Below, in pieces: positions 1 through 5,093 of a stretch of 14,034 nucleotides of DNA; within the stretch, counting starts at the first letter, position 1; the number at the start of each line of letters is the position of its first letter. The notes beneath the pieces were generated by a model that worked only from the letters and a program-made list of their open reading frames with translations, had not been told where the DNA came from and ran no database searches. The stretch is from CAYSIX01 sp964431205 (GTDB lineage Bacteria; Planctomycetota; Phycisphaerae; Phycisphaerales; Phycisphaeraceae), in the NCBI GenBank assembly GCA_964431205.1, contig CAYSIX010000100.1, positions 1 through 14,034 of the forward strand. The letters are read 5' to 3'. The position numbers and the translations under genes were made by a program.

Positions 1-1
1 A

Positions 2-562
2 GGCAAGGGCATCGAGCGGTTCACCGACCGGCCGATCGGCCCCGGGCAGATGTGGGCCACCGACAACCCCGACGCCACGATCGAGGAGTTCGGCGGCGAC
101 GCCCACAGCCCCTCCGAGGAGGCGCACCTGGCCGAGATCCGCGAGGCCCTGGACAAGGCCAGCGGCGTCACGCCCCTGGTCGCCGGCGTCCTGCGCGACC
201 GCATCGGCAACCTCACCTCCGAGAACGCCCTGCGCGTCGTCATGATGGGCCTGCTGGCCAAGAACGCCAAGAAGCGCATCGCCTACGGCGCCGGCATCGA
301 ACGCCTCTGCGAGCTGGCCCTGCACGCCGCCGACGCGCTGGGCCTGCTGCCGAACACCGCCGACGAACGCGCCGTCCGCATCGACTGGCCCGACCCGTTC
401 CCCGACAGCGAGACCCAGCAGCTCCGCAACGCGCGGATCAAGCTCGAGCTCGGCGTCCCGCCGCGACAGATCCTCACCGAGCTGGGCTACGCCGAGCTCG
501 CCGCGAACTCAACGCCTTCTCTGAACGAACCGCTCACCACGGGAGAACCCAGCCATGCCTGA
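2..562 (+). CDS. Phage portal protein, C-terminal part (5' end outside the window)
   Basis: The frame is already open at base 2 and runs to TGA at 560-562, giving about 186 residues; the ATG at 50 is internal and is not taken as the start. Visible features are a long helical stretch and a C-terminal tail containing RIDWPDPFPDSETQQ followed by ARIKLELGVPPRQILTELGY. That layout (acidic/proline 'WPDPFP' segment, then a helix ending in ELGY) is typical of the C-terminal end of portal proteins of tailed-phage type, the dodecameric ring through which DNA enters the capsid. Its position directly ahead of a scaffolding-like gene and a major capsid gene supports this. The last codons overlap the next gene by 8 nt, suggesting translational coupling. 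The portal core cannot be checked because it lies upstream. Confidence 0.72.
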   Translation, partial: GKGIERFTDRPIGPGQMWATDNPDATIEEFGGDAHSPSEEAHLAEIREALDKASGVTPLVAGVLRDRIGNLTSENALRVVMMGLLAKNAKKRIAYGAGIERLCELALHAADALGLLPNTADERAVRIDWPDPFPDSETQQLRNARIKLELGVPPRQILTELGYAELAANSTPSLNEPLTTGEPSHA

Positions 563-998
563 CGCCATTGCCGCATCCGCGCCCGAGAACGAGGCCCCCG
601 CGCCCGACGACCGGTCCGACGCACCGACCCCGCCGTACGAACAGCTCGAGCGTGAGCTGGCCGAGGCGCGTCGGACGATCGAGCACCTCGAGCGTCGCCA
701 GCGGATCGACGCCCTGCTCGCCGAGGCCGACGCGATCGACCTCGACGCCGCCCGCCTGCTGACCGAGCGCGCCGTCGAGACGATGGACGAGCCGGACCTC
801 GCCCTGGCCGTCAAAGACCTAAAACGTCACAAGCCGTACCTGTTCCGCAGGCCCGCGCCGCCGTGGTCGGGCTCGACGATGTCGCCGCGAAGCGACGGCG
901 AGGGCGACGACCTGGCCACCGCCGCCGCCTCCCGCGCCGCCCAGAGCGGCGCCCGACGCGACCTGCTCGATTACCTGCGCCTGCGCCGCCGCTCGTGA
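555..998 (+). CDS. Phage capsid scaffolding-like protein
   Basis: A 147-residue protein. An acidic, Pro/Ala-rich N-terminus (1-28) is followed by a charged heptad-like helix (about 28-62), then a helix ending in AVKDLKRHKPYLFR (85-98), an ending shared with short phage scaffold proteins of the GP20-like kind. A flexible Ser/Gly/Asp segment follows, and then a basic C-terminal helix (RRDLLDYLRLRRRS). In known scaffold proteins a basic C-terminal helix often binds the coat protein; that role is inferred here. Its place between portal and major capsid genes is the usual one for a scaffold. The start ATG overlaps the portal stop and has GGGAG at 541-545, about 9 nt upstream. No prohead protease domain is visible in it. 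Confidence 0.65.
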   Translation: MPDAIAASAPENEAPAPDDRSDAPTPPYEQLERELAEARRTIEHLERRQRIDALLAEADAIDLDAARLLTERAVETMDEPDLALAVKDLKRHKPYLFRRPAPPWSGSTMSPRSDGEGDDLATAAASRAAQSGARRDLLDYLRLRRRS

Positions 999-1030
999 TC
1001 CGACTGTCCGCCTTTCACCGTCACAACGAA

Positions 1031-1054
1031 GCCCACGGATTGCGATCCGTGGGC
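1031..1054 (+). promoter_or_regulatory. Perfect 10-bp hairpin just upstream of the capsid gene ribosome-binding site
   Basis: GCCCACGGAT (1031-1040), loop TGCG, ATCCGTGGGC (1045-1054). The hairpin lies 32 nt after the scaffold-like gene stop and 6 nt before the AGGAG (1061-1065) that serves the capsid ATG at 1074. There is no T run after it, so it is a poor intrinsic terminator. A stabilising 5' hairpin or RNA processing site that raises capsid output over scaffold is possible, but this is inference. Confidence 0.5.
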
Positions 1055-1073
1055 GTCAACAGGAGCCCCCGCC

Positions 1074-2243
1074 ATGCCCTTCACCGGTAAAGCCACCTAC
1101 TCCGCCGGGCCCACCCTCCCCGAGCTCGCCGAGGACGTCTCCGACATCATCGGCATCGTCAGCCCGCACGAGACCCCGCTGCTCGACCACCTCGGCGACC
1201 CCCGCCGCACCGCGACCAGCACCGTCCACGAGTGGCTCGAGGACACCCTCCTGCCCAACACCGACAGCATCGACGACCCGTCCCTCTCCGACCCCACCGG
1301 CGAGACCACCTTCAGCGTCGCCAACGGGTCTCGCTTCCGCGTCGGCGACCAGGTCCGCGCCGAGGACGCCCGCGAGGTCATGTTCGTCACCGCCGTCAGC
1401 GGCGACGACCTGACCGTCGTCCGCGGCTACGGCGGGACCACGCCCGAACCCATCGGCGACGGTGACACCCTGCACATCCTCGGCAACGCCGCCCTCGAGG
1501 GCGACGACGCCCCCGCCGCACGATTCACCAACCGCACGCGGCAGATGAACTACACCCAGATCTTCACCGCCAGCGTCGAGGTCTCGGGGTCCCAGCTCGC
1601 CGCGCGACAGCTCGCGCTGCGCGACGAGCTGGACTACCAGAAGCAGGAGCGCCTCCGCGAGCTGCTGCGCGACCTGGAGAACTGCGTGCTCAACGGCGTC
1701 GCCGCCGCCGCCAACCCCGAGGGCAACGCCTCGACCCGCCGCACCCTCCGCGGCATCCTCCCCTCGCTGGCGACCAACGTCTTTACCAACGGCGCGGGCG
1801 GGTTCCCCGCCGGCGACGGCGCCGGGTCCGACGAGCTGACCGAGACCCAGCTCAACACCGCCCTGCGCCTGATCTGGGACCAGTCCGCCGGGCAGATCGA
1901 CACCATCGTCGTCGGCGGGTTCCAGAAACGCCGCATCAACGGGTTCATCAGCTCGTCGCGGTCGTACGACGAACGCTCGACGCGCTTCCGCGACCTGGTC
2001 AGCGTGTACGAGTCGGACTTCGGCGTCTGCCGCGTCGTGCTCAGCCGGTGGGTCCCCGCCGACGCCGTGCTGCTGCTCGACTCGTCCCGGCTCGACGTCC
2101 TGCCCCTGTCCGGGCGCAGCTTCCACTTCAAGCCGCTGGCCAGCAACGGCGACCGCGAGCTGGGCCAGGTCATCGGCGAGTACACGCTGGAGCTGCGCAA
2201 CGAGAACGCGCACGGCGTGATCCGTGGCCTGGCGGCCGCGTGA
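1074..2243 (+). CDS. Major capsid protein, DUF5309/SU10 type
   Basis: A 389-residue protein with the layout of the SU10-like (DUF5309) HK97-fold major capsid family. The N-terminal part has SPHETPLLDHLG and a VHEW-containing strand (about 30-60). A beta-rich insertion with VGDQVRAEDAREVMFVTAV follows (about 80-140). Next come the helix and strand NYTQIFTASVEVSGSQ (159-173) and the long 'spine' helix RDELDYQKQERLRELLRDLE (183-202). The C-terminal strand contains GEYTLELRNENAHG, a hallmark of this family. The product forms the icosahedral shell. ATG 1074 has AGGAG at 1061-1065 with 8-nt spacing. Family members are usually 300-400 residues, so the gene looks full length and intact. It uses C-ending codons heavily, like the other head genes around it. 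No delta/protease domain is fused to it. Confidence 0.85.
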   Translation: MPFTGKATYSAGPTLPELAEDVSDIIGIVSPHETPLLDHLGDPRRTATSTVHEWLEDTLLPNTDSIDDPSLSDPTGETTFSVANGSRFRVGDQVRAEDAREVMFVTAVSGDDLTVVRGYGGTTPEPIGDGDTLHILGNAALEGDDAPAARFTNRTRQMNYTQIFTASVEVSGSQLAARQLALRDELDYQKQERLRELLRDLENCVLNGVAAAANPEGNASTRRTLRGILPSLATNVFTNGAGGFPAGDGAGSDELTETQLNTALRLIWDQSAGQIDTIVVGGFQKRRINGFISSSRSYDERSTRFRDLVSVYESDFGVCRVVLSRWVPADAVLLLDSSRLDVLPLSGRSFHFKPLASNGDRELGQVIGEYTLELRNENAHGVIRGLAAA

Positions 2244-2258
2244 CCGCTCGACCCTCGC

Positions 2259-2292
2259 CGCCGCGCGGGGAATGGGCACGCCCCGCGCGGTG
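2259..2292 (+). terminator. GC-rich hairpin after the capsid gene
   Basis: CCGCGCGGGG (2261-2270), a 10-nt loop, CCCCGCGCGG (2281-2290), extended by one G-T and one C-G pair. It starts 16 nt after the capsid stop codon. No T tract follows, so it may slow polymerase or protect the 3' end of the transcript rather than terminate strictly. Confidence 0.45.
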
Positions 2293-2325
2293 TCTGGCCG
2301 CCCATCTCTTCCGGCGGCACGCCCG

Positions 2326-2358
2326 CGGCGCGGTGGCATCACCGCCCCCGCGCCGTTT
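2326..2358 (+). terminator. Second hairpin, followed by TTT, before the head-completion gene
   Basis: CGGCGCGG (2326-2333) pairs with CCGCGCCG (2348-2355) and is followed directly by TTT. The 14-nt loop contains an alternative inner hairpin, GCGGTG-GCAT-CACCGC (2330-2345). It lies about 30 nt before the next start codon, so it would have to be leaky if the head genes are one operon. Confidence 0.4.
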
Positions 2359-2387
2359 CAAATGACCGTGATCTCAGGACCCCACCC

Positions 2388-3029
2388 ATGCCCTTCGCCA
2401 CCGACCGCGACCTGATCGCCCTCGAGCCCAACCTGCTCGACGAGGTCAGTTTCCTCGCTCAGCAGCGCCTCAGCGTCACCGACGCCTCCGTCACCGGCAC
2501 GACCGCGACCAGCGCGACCGCCGACTTCGCCGCCGCCCAGCTCGATACGGGTCAGGCCGTGCTCATCAACGGCGTCGCCCACGAGGTCATCGCACGCGTC
2601 GACGCCAGCACGCTGACCGTCTCCCTGCCGCGCAACGAGCCCGACGACGACCCGATCCCCGGCGAGCAGGGCGCGAACCTCACCCTCACCGCCCGCACGT
2701 TCGGCCCGCAGATCGCCCTGGTCCACGACGCCCTGCTCCGCCTGGTCGGCATCGAGCCCGACGACCCGTCCAACGATCGCGATGAATCCATGATCGTCAC
2801 CGTCACGTCGCTGCGTCGGCTCGAGGCGCTGGCCGCGCTCGAGCGGCTCTACTCCGCCGCCGTCACGCTCGGCGGCGCTGACAACGCCACGCTGCAAGCC
2901 AAGGCCGACCGTTACCGACGCCTCTTCGGCCAGCGCCGCGCCGCCACGACCGTGCTGCTGGATGTCAACGGCGACGGGCTGATCGACGAGCGGCGGAACC
3001 TCGGCCTCGTGAGCCTCCAACGCGTTTGA
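2388..3029 (+). CDS. Probable phage head-completion/neck protein with an EF-hand-like loop
   Basis: A 213-residue protein. An N-terminal helical segment (LIALEPNLLDEVSFLAQQRL, 9-28) is followed by a beta-rich Thr/Ala region with a small domain around AQLDTGQAVLINGVAHEV. A helical C-terminal half follows (TSLRRLEALAALERLYSAAV), then a final segment with DVNGDGLIDE (193-202). I do not recognise a named family with certainty. Position directly after the major capsid gene and similar length suggest a head-tail connector or head-completion protein. DVNGDGLID has the spacing of a calcium-binding EF-hand/dockerin-type loop, but the usual acidic residue at loop position 12 is Arg here. ATG 2388 has CAGGA at 2375-2379 with 8-nt spacing. 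Confidence 0.5.
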   Translation: MPFATDRDLIALEPNLLDEVSFLAQQRLSVTDASVTGTTATSATADFAAAQLDTGQAVLINGVAHEVIARVDASTLTVSLPRNEPDDDPIPGEQGANLTLTARTFGPQIALVHDALLRLVGIEPDDPSNDRDESMIVTVTSLRRLEALAALERLYSAAVTLGGADNATLQAKADRYRRLFGQRRAATTVLLDVNGDGLIDERRNLGLVSLQRV

Positions 3030-3036
3030 TGCACGT

Positions 3037-3061
3037 GTTTAGCCGGCGGGCCCGCCCGCCG
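3037..3061 (+). repeat. REP-like palindrome, copy 1 (GTTTAGC head)
   Basis: GTTTAGC (3037-3043) is followed by CGGCGGG, loop CCCG, CCCGCCG (3044-3061). It begins 7 nt after the stop codon of the preceding gene. It has the same head and 7-bp stem as the copies at 3074 and 3855. Confidence 0.8.
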
Positions 3062-3073
3062 CACACCAACCAC

Positions 3074-3097
3074 GTTTAGCCGGCGGGCCGCCCGCCG
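3074..3097 (+). repeat. REP-like palindrome, copy 2 (GTTTAGC head)
   Basis: GTTTAGC (3074-3080) is followed by CGGCGGG, loop CCG, CCCGCCG (3081-3097). It lies in the same orientation as copy 1, 12 nt downstream, and ends 22 nt before the holin-like start codon. The head and stem are identical to copy 1; only the loop differs. Confidence 0.8.
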
Positions 3098-3119
3098 CTG
3101 GCTTGATCCGGAGATCGAC

Positions 3120-3395
3120 ATGCCCACCGACATCATCGAAACCCTGGCGCAGTTCGGCGTCGCCGGCCTGATGGGTGTGCTGTGGGTCTGGGAGCGCACC
3201 ATGTCGCGCCGGCGCGAGGCGCAGCTCGACGCCGCCCACGATCGGCTCGTGCGCCAACGGCACGACACGCGCCTGCTGCTGGACATCGTGCGACGCAACA
3301 CCGCGGCGATCGAACAGTTCGATCGCACGCAACAACGATTGCACCGCTTGCTGGAGACGATCCATGAACAGATGCGGGACACGAAGGCGGCGTAA
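3120..3395 (+). CDS. Small membrane protein, BhlA/UviB-like holin candidate
   Basis: A 91-residue protein with one hydrophobic segment close to the N-terminus (about residues 8-25, LAQFGVAGLMGVLWVWER) followed by a strongly basic stretch (TMSRRRE) and a long charged amphipathic helix to the C-terminus. This plan (short N-terminus, single membrane helix, basic/charged helical tail) is that of BhlA/UviB-type holin-like peptides, which permeabilise the inner membrane at phage release. Function is inferred from plan and phage context, not from a diagnostic motif. ATG 3120 has GGAG at 3110-3113 with 6-nt spacing. Its 3' end overlaps the start of the lipoprotein gene by 32 nt. An anchoring or scaffold role in the particle, unrelated to lysis, is the main alternative. 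Confidence 0.5.
   Translation: MPTDIIETLAQFGVAGLMGVLWVWERTMSRRREAQLDAAHDRLVRQRHDTRLLLDIVRRNTAAIEQFDRTQQRLHRLLETIHEQMRDTKAA
3353..3356 (+). promoter_or_regulatory. Ribosome-binding site fixing the lipoprotein start inside the holin-like gene
   Basis: GGAG, 7 nt before the ATG at 3364, lies within the holin-like coding sequence. It favours 3364 over the in-frame ATG at 3175, which has no signal sequence and would overlap the whole holin-like gene. Confidence 0.6.
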
Positions 3396-3852
3396 CGAAA
3401 CGCGGCGATGCGTGGGCGTCGTCGCGCTGACGTTGAGTCTGACAGGTTGCGGCACGCCGCCGGCGGTCACGCCGCTGCTGCGCGTCGCCGAGCGGGCGAT
3501 GGCGGACGAGCTGGCGCACGTCGAGGCCGATCGGCGTCGCGACGCGGCGCGGCTCGAGGCGTCGCGGGACGCGCTGCGACGGGCGTTCGACGCGGACCTG
3601 GAGACGGTCGAGGCGCTGACGGCCGACTGGGTGCGCGACGCGGTGGGGGTGTACGTGATCGCGCGGGAGGAGCTGGCGGCGCACGGCGCGGCGCTGCGGG
3701 CCGAGCGCGACCGGCGTGCGGAGAACCTGGCCGTGGCGCGTGGGGCGCTGGACCGTGCCGGGGCGTTGCTCGAACGACAGGACGCGCTGCTGGGCGAGGC
3801 GCGCGGCGGCGGGGCGTGGGACCTGGCCGGCGCGCTTCTGGGCCACGAGTAA
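3364..3852 (+). CDS. Coiled-coil lipoprotein overlapping the holin-like gene (spanin-like candidate)
   Basis: With the start at 3364 the product has 162 residues. The N-terminus is very basic (RRRRNETRR, 7-15), then a short hydrophobic core (VGVVALTLSLTG, 17-28) and a lipobox LTGC with Cys 29, so a lipid-anchored export product is expected. The mature part is almost wholly charged helix (Ala/Arg/Glu/Asp-rich, about 45-150) and would form a coiled coil. A lipoprotein gene starting inside a preceding small membrane-protein gene recalls the Rz/Rz1 spanin arrangement. However, outer-membrane spanins are usually shorter and Pro-rich, and the frames here overlap only at the ends. Alternatives are a structural or host-envelope lipoprotein. 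Codon third positions are G-rich, unlike the C-rich head genes upstream. Confidence 0.6.
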   Translation: MNRCGTRRRRNETRRCVGVVALTLSLTGCGTPPAVTPLLRVAERAMADELAHVEADRRRDAARLEASRDALRRAFDADLETVEALTADWVRDAVGVYVIAREELAAHGAALRAERDRRAENLAVARGALDRAGALLERQDALLGEARGGGAWDLAGALLGHE

Positions 3853-3854
3853 AT

Positions 3855-3879
3855 GTTTAGCCGGCGGGTCTGCCCGCCG
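3855..3879 (+). repeat. REP-like palindrome, copy 3 (GTTTAGC head)
   Basis: GTTTAGC (3855-3861), CGGCGGG, loop TCTG, CCCGCCG (3862-3879), followed by TTTCAA. It begins 2 nt after the lipoprotein stop codon. The T run makes this copy the best candidate among the three for an intrinsic terminator. Confidence 0.8.
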
Positions 3880-3902
3880 TTTCAATCGAAAGGAGACGAA
3901 CG

Positions 3903-4166
3903 ATGATCGAGAGTCGAACGTTGCGTGAGCTGGTCGAGCGACGGATGGAGCGGCCGTGGTCGGATTGGGCGGCGGCGCACCCGCACCTGGCGGCGGCGAT
4001 CGACCGGTCGCGGCTGATCGAGCAGACGGTGGCGCGGCTGCGGGAGGACCCGCAGGTCGAGCGGGCGATGCGTGAGGCGGACCTGAGCGCGTCGCAGCTC
4101 GAGGCGGCGGCGCGGGTGCTCGAGCGTCTGGAGCGGCTGGTGGGCCTGGCGCTGCCGATGGGGTGA
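3903..4166 (+). CDS. Small helical protein of unknown function
   Basis: An 87-residue, highly charged, all-helical protein with no membrane segment or signal peptide. It opens with MIESRTLRELVERRMERPWSD. The middle is rich in Ala/Arg/Glu, and the C-terminal helix has heptad-like Leu spacing (ARVLERLERLVGLALPMG). It has a good ribosome-binding site, AGGAG at 3891-3895, 7 nt before the ATG. I do not recognise the family. It is the last gene of the phage-like block, so it may be a small accessory or regulatory protein of that block. It may equally be a host gene. The stop codon is followed 5 nt later by a heptamer repeat array. Confidence 0.6.
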   Translation: MIESRTLRELVERRMERPWSDWAAAHPHLAAAIDRSRLIEQTVARLREDPQVERAMREADLSASQLEAAARVLERLERLVGLALPMG

Positions 4167-4171
4167 GGGAG

Positions 4172-4220
4172 GGTAGGAGGTAGGAGGCAGGAGGTAGGAG
4201 GTAGGAGGTAGAAGGTGGGA
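4172..4220 (+). repeat. Heptamer array, seven units of GGTAGGA
   Basis: Seven consecutive 7-nt units in register: GGTAGGA x2, GGCAGGA, GGTAGGA x2, GGTAGAA, GGTGGGA, followed by more G/A-rich sequence to 4230. The array starts 5 nt after the stop codon of the 3903 gene. Each TAGGAGGT junction resembles a strong Shine-Dalgarno sequence, and the GG runs could form two-layer G-quadruplexes. No convincing gene starts behind it. Confidence 0.85.
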
Positions 4221-4325
4221 GGGAGAGGGGATGGCAAAGCAAGGAAGGGGGTCGGCCGAGTGGTCGGGGCGGGGTATGGAAAGTATCTTCAAGGGTGATG
4301 AACGGGCCGGGGGACCGGTCGGCGC

Positions 4326-4826
4326 ATGGCGTGCGGGCTGGCGGTGGTGGTGCTGGGGCTGGCGGTGTCGGGGGCCGGCGGTTGCACGTTCAAGGGGGGC
4401 AACGGGCTGGGGACGCCGCTGGGCCTGGGCGGGGCGTGGACGCCGCGGCCGGTGTCGATGCGGGTTCACCCGTCGACGCGGTTCGTGAAGCGGGAGGGCG
4501 ACCCGGTGCTGGAGGCGCGGGTGGAGCTGCTGGACGAGATGGGCGACGCGACCAAGGCGTCGGGCGAGTTCCGGATGGAGCTGTACGCGGGGACGACGCC
4601 GGGGGGCGAGGCGCCGGCGCGGCGGCAGTACGCCTGGACGGTGACGCTGACGACCCTGGCCGATCACGAGCGCGCGTTCGACCCGATCACGCGCAGCTAC
4701 CGGTTCAACCTGAAGCTGGACGATATGAGCATCGCGCGGCGGCGGTCGCGGCTGGTCGTGACGCTCACGCCGGCGGACGACGGACCGCGCCTGACCGCCG
4801 AGGCGGAGGTGAGGACGGATTGGTGA
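4326..4826 (+). CDS. Lipoprotein of unknown function
   Basis: A 166-residue protein. The N-terminus MACGLAVVVLGLAVSGAGGC is a short hydrophobic export signal ending at a Cys (residue 20) in a lipobox-like GAGGC. This is a weaker lipobox than the L-[AS]-[GA]-C consensus. The rest (about 40-166) is a single beta-rich domain with alternating hydrophobic strands, for example SMRVHPSTRFVK, LEARVELLDEMGD, GEFRMELYAG, RSYRFNLKLDDM and SRLVVTLTPAD. It reads like a beta-sandwich carrier or periplasmic domain; I do not recognise the family. In-frame stops at 4296-4301 exclude a longer start. GGGGGA at 4309-4314 is a weak ribosome-binding site. It stands alone between two repeat arrays. The last codons, GAT TGG TGA, are continuous in sequence style with the array that follows. 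Confidence 0.7.
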   Translation: MACGLAVVVLGLAVSGAGGCTFKGGNGLGTPLGLGGAWTPRPVSMRVHPSTRFVKREGDPVLEARVELLDEMGDATKASGEFRMELYAGTTPGGEAPARRQYAWTVTLTTLADHERAFDPITRSYRFNLKLDDMSIARRRSRLVVTLTPADDGPRLTAEAEVRTDW

Positions 4827-4828
4827 GA

Positions 4829-4877
4829 GATTGGCGATTGGCGATTTTTGATTTGCGATTGGGGACTTCTGATTGGG
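4829..4877 (+). repeat. Degenerate heptamer array, GATTGGC-type units
   Basis: Seven units keep a 7-nt period: GATTGGC x2, GATTTTT, GATTTGC, GATTGGG, GACTTCT, GATTGGG, with a partial eighth (GATGGAC). It starts 2 nt after the lipoprotein stop, and the stop itself is preceded by GATTGG. Local base composition is far more T-rich than its surroundings. Confidence 0.75.
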
Positions 4878-4882
4878 GATGG

Positions 4883-4905
4883 ACGGTGCGGCCCAAGAGC
4901 ACCGT
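4883..4905. repeat. 7-bp inverted repeat between the heptamer array and the 33-bp repeat
   Basis: ACGGTGC (4883-4889), 9-nt loop, GCACCGT (4899-4905). It could be a transcript-end hairpin for the lipoprotein gene, though no T run follows (the next bases are GTCAAT). Confidence 0.4.
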
Positions 4906-4932
4906 GTCAATACCCCACAAGGGCGCCGCGGT

Positions 4933-5005
4933 GCTGCGCCCGATACCCCGCCACAGCTCCGCTGCGCTGCGCCCGATACCCCGCCACAGCTCCGCTGCGC
5001 TGCGC
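4933..5005. repeat. 33-bp direct tandem repeat, about 2.2 copies
   Basis: The segment 4933-4972 recurs exactly at 4966-5005 with a 33-bp period. The shared core is CGATACCCCGCCACAGCTCC (at 4941 and 4974). It is directly tandem with no spacer, so it is not a CRISPR array. Confidence 0.85.
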
Positions 5006-5023
5006 AGTGGCGGGCTTTCGGGC
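4971..5023. terminator. Large hairpin in the convergent gap (possible bidirectional terminator)
   Basis: GCCCGA (4971-4976), TAC, CCCGCCAC (4980-4987), 19-nt loop, GTGGCGGG (5007-5014), CTT, TCGGGC (5018-5023). This is a 14-bp stem with one 3x3 internal loop. The loop region contains the palindrome CTGCGC-T-GCGCAG. It lies between the convergent lipoprotein gene and glmM, so it could act on both transcripts. Confidence 0.5.
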
Positions 5024-5040
5024 AAATGAATACGAAACGC

Positions 5041-5093
5041 TCCATCACACGTCACCACATCACGCAATCGCGCGATCACCCGATCACCCAATC
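5041..5093 (-). repeat. Octamer array running from the last codons of glmM
   Basis: Read on the - strand: GATTGGGT, GATCGGGT, GATCGCGC, GATTGCGT, GATGTGGT, GACGTGT, GATGGA. The glmM stop codon (TGA, 5086-5084) lies at the junction of units 1 and 2. The array continues 43 nt past it. The unit is related to that of the 4829 array but has an 8-nt period and lies on the opposite strand. Confidence 0.7.

Noticed and set aside
1074..2243. Encapsulin in place of phage capsid protein
   Set aside because: The sequence features fit the DUF5309/SU10 capsid family, and portal and scaffold-like genes sit next to it; encapsulins lack a portal.
1056..2342. Long open frame on the - strand (428 codons) opposite the capsid gene
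   Set aside because: Its protein is low-complexity Gly/Val/Ala/Asp-rich with no domain, and it mirrors a strongly recognised capsid gene.
4261..4289. TATCTT (4284-4289) as a possible -10 box for the 4326 lipoprotein
   Set aside because: The sequence 17 nt upstream (TGGTCG) is a poor -35 match.
4231..4488. Small + strand frame starting just after the GGTAGGA array
   Set aside because: The Shine-Dalgarno-like array upstream made it tempting. However, the product is Trp/Arg/Gly-rich and overlaps the lipoprotein gene out of frame.
4933..5005. Possible CRISPR repeats
   Set aside because: The 33-bp units are directly adjacent with no spacers and only about two copies, and no cas genes are present.
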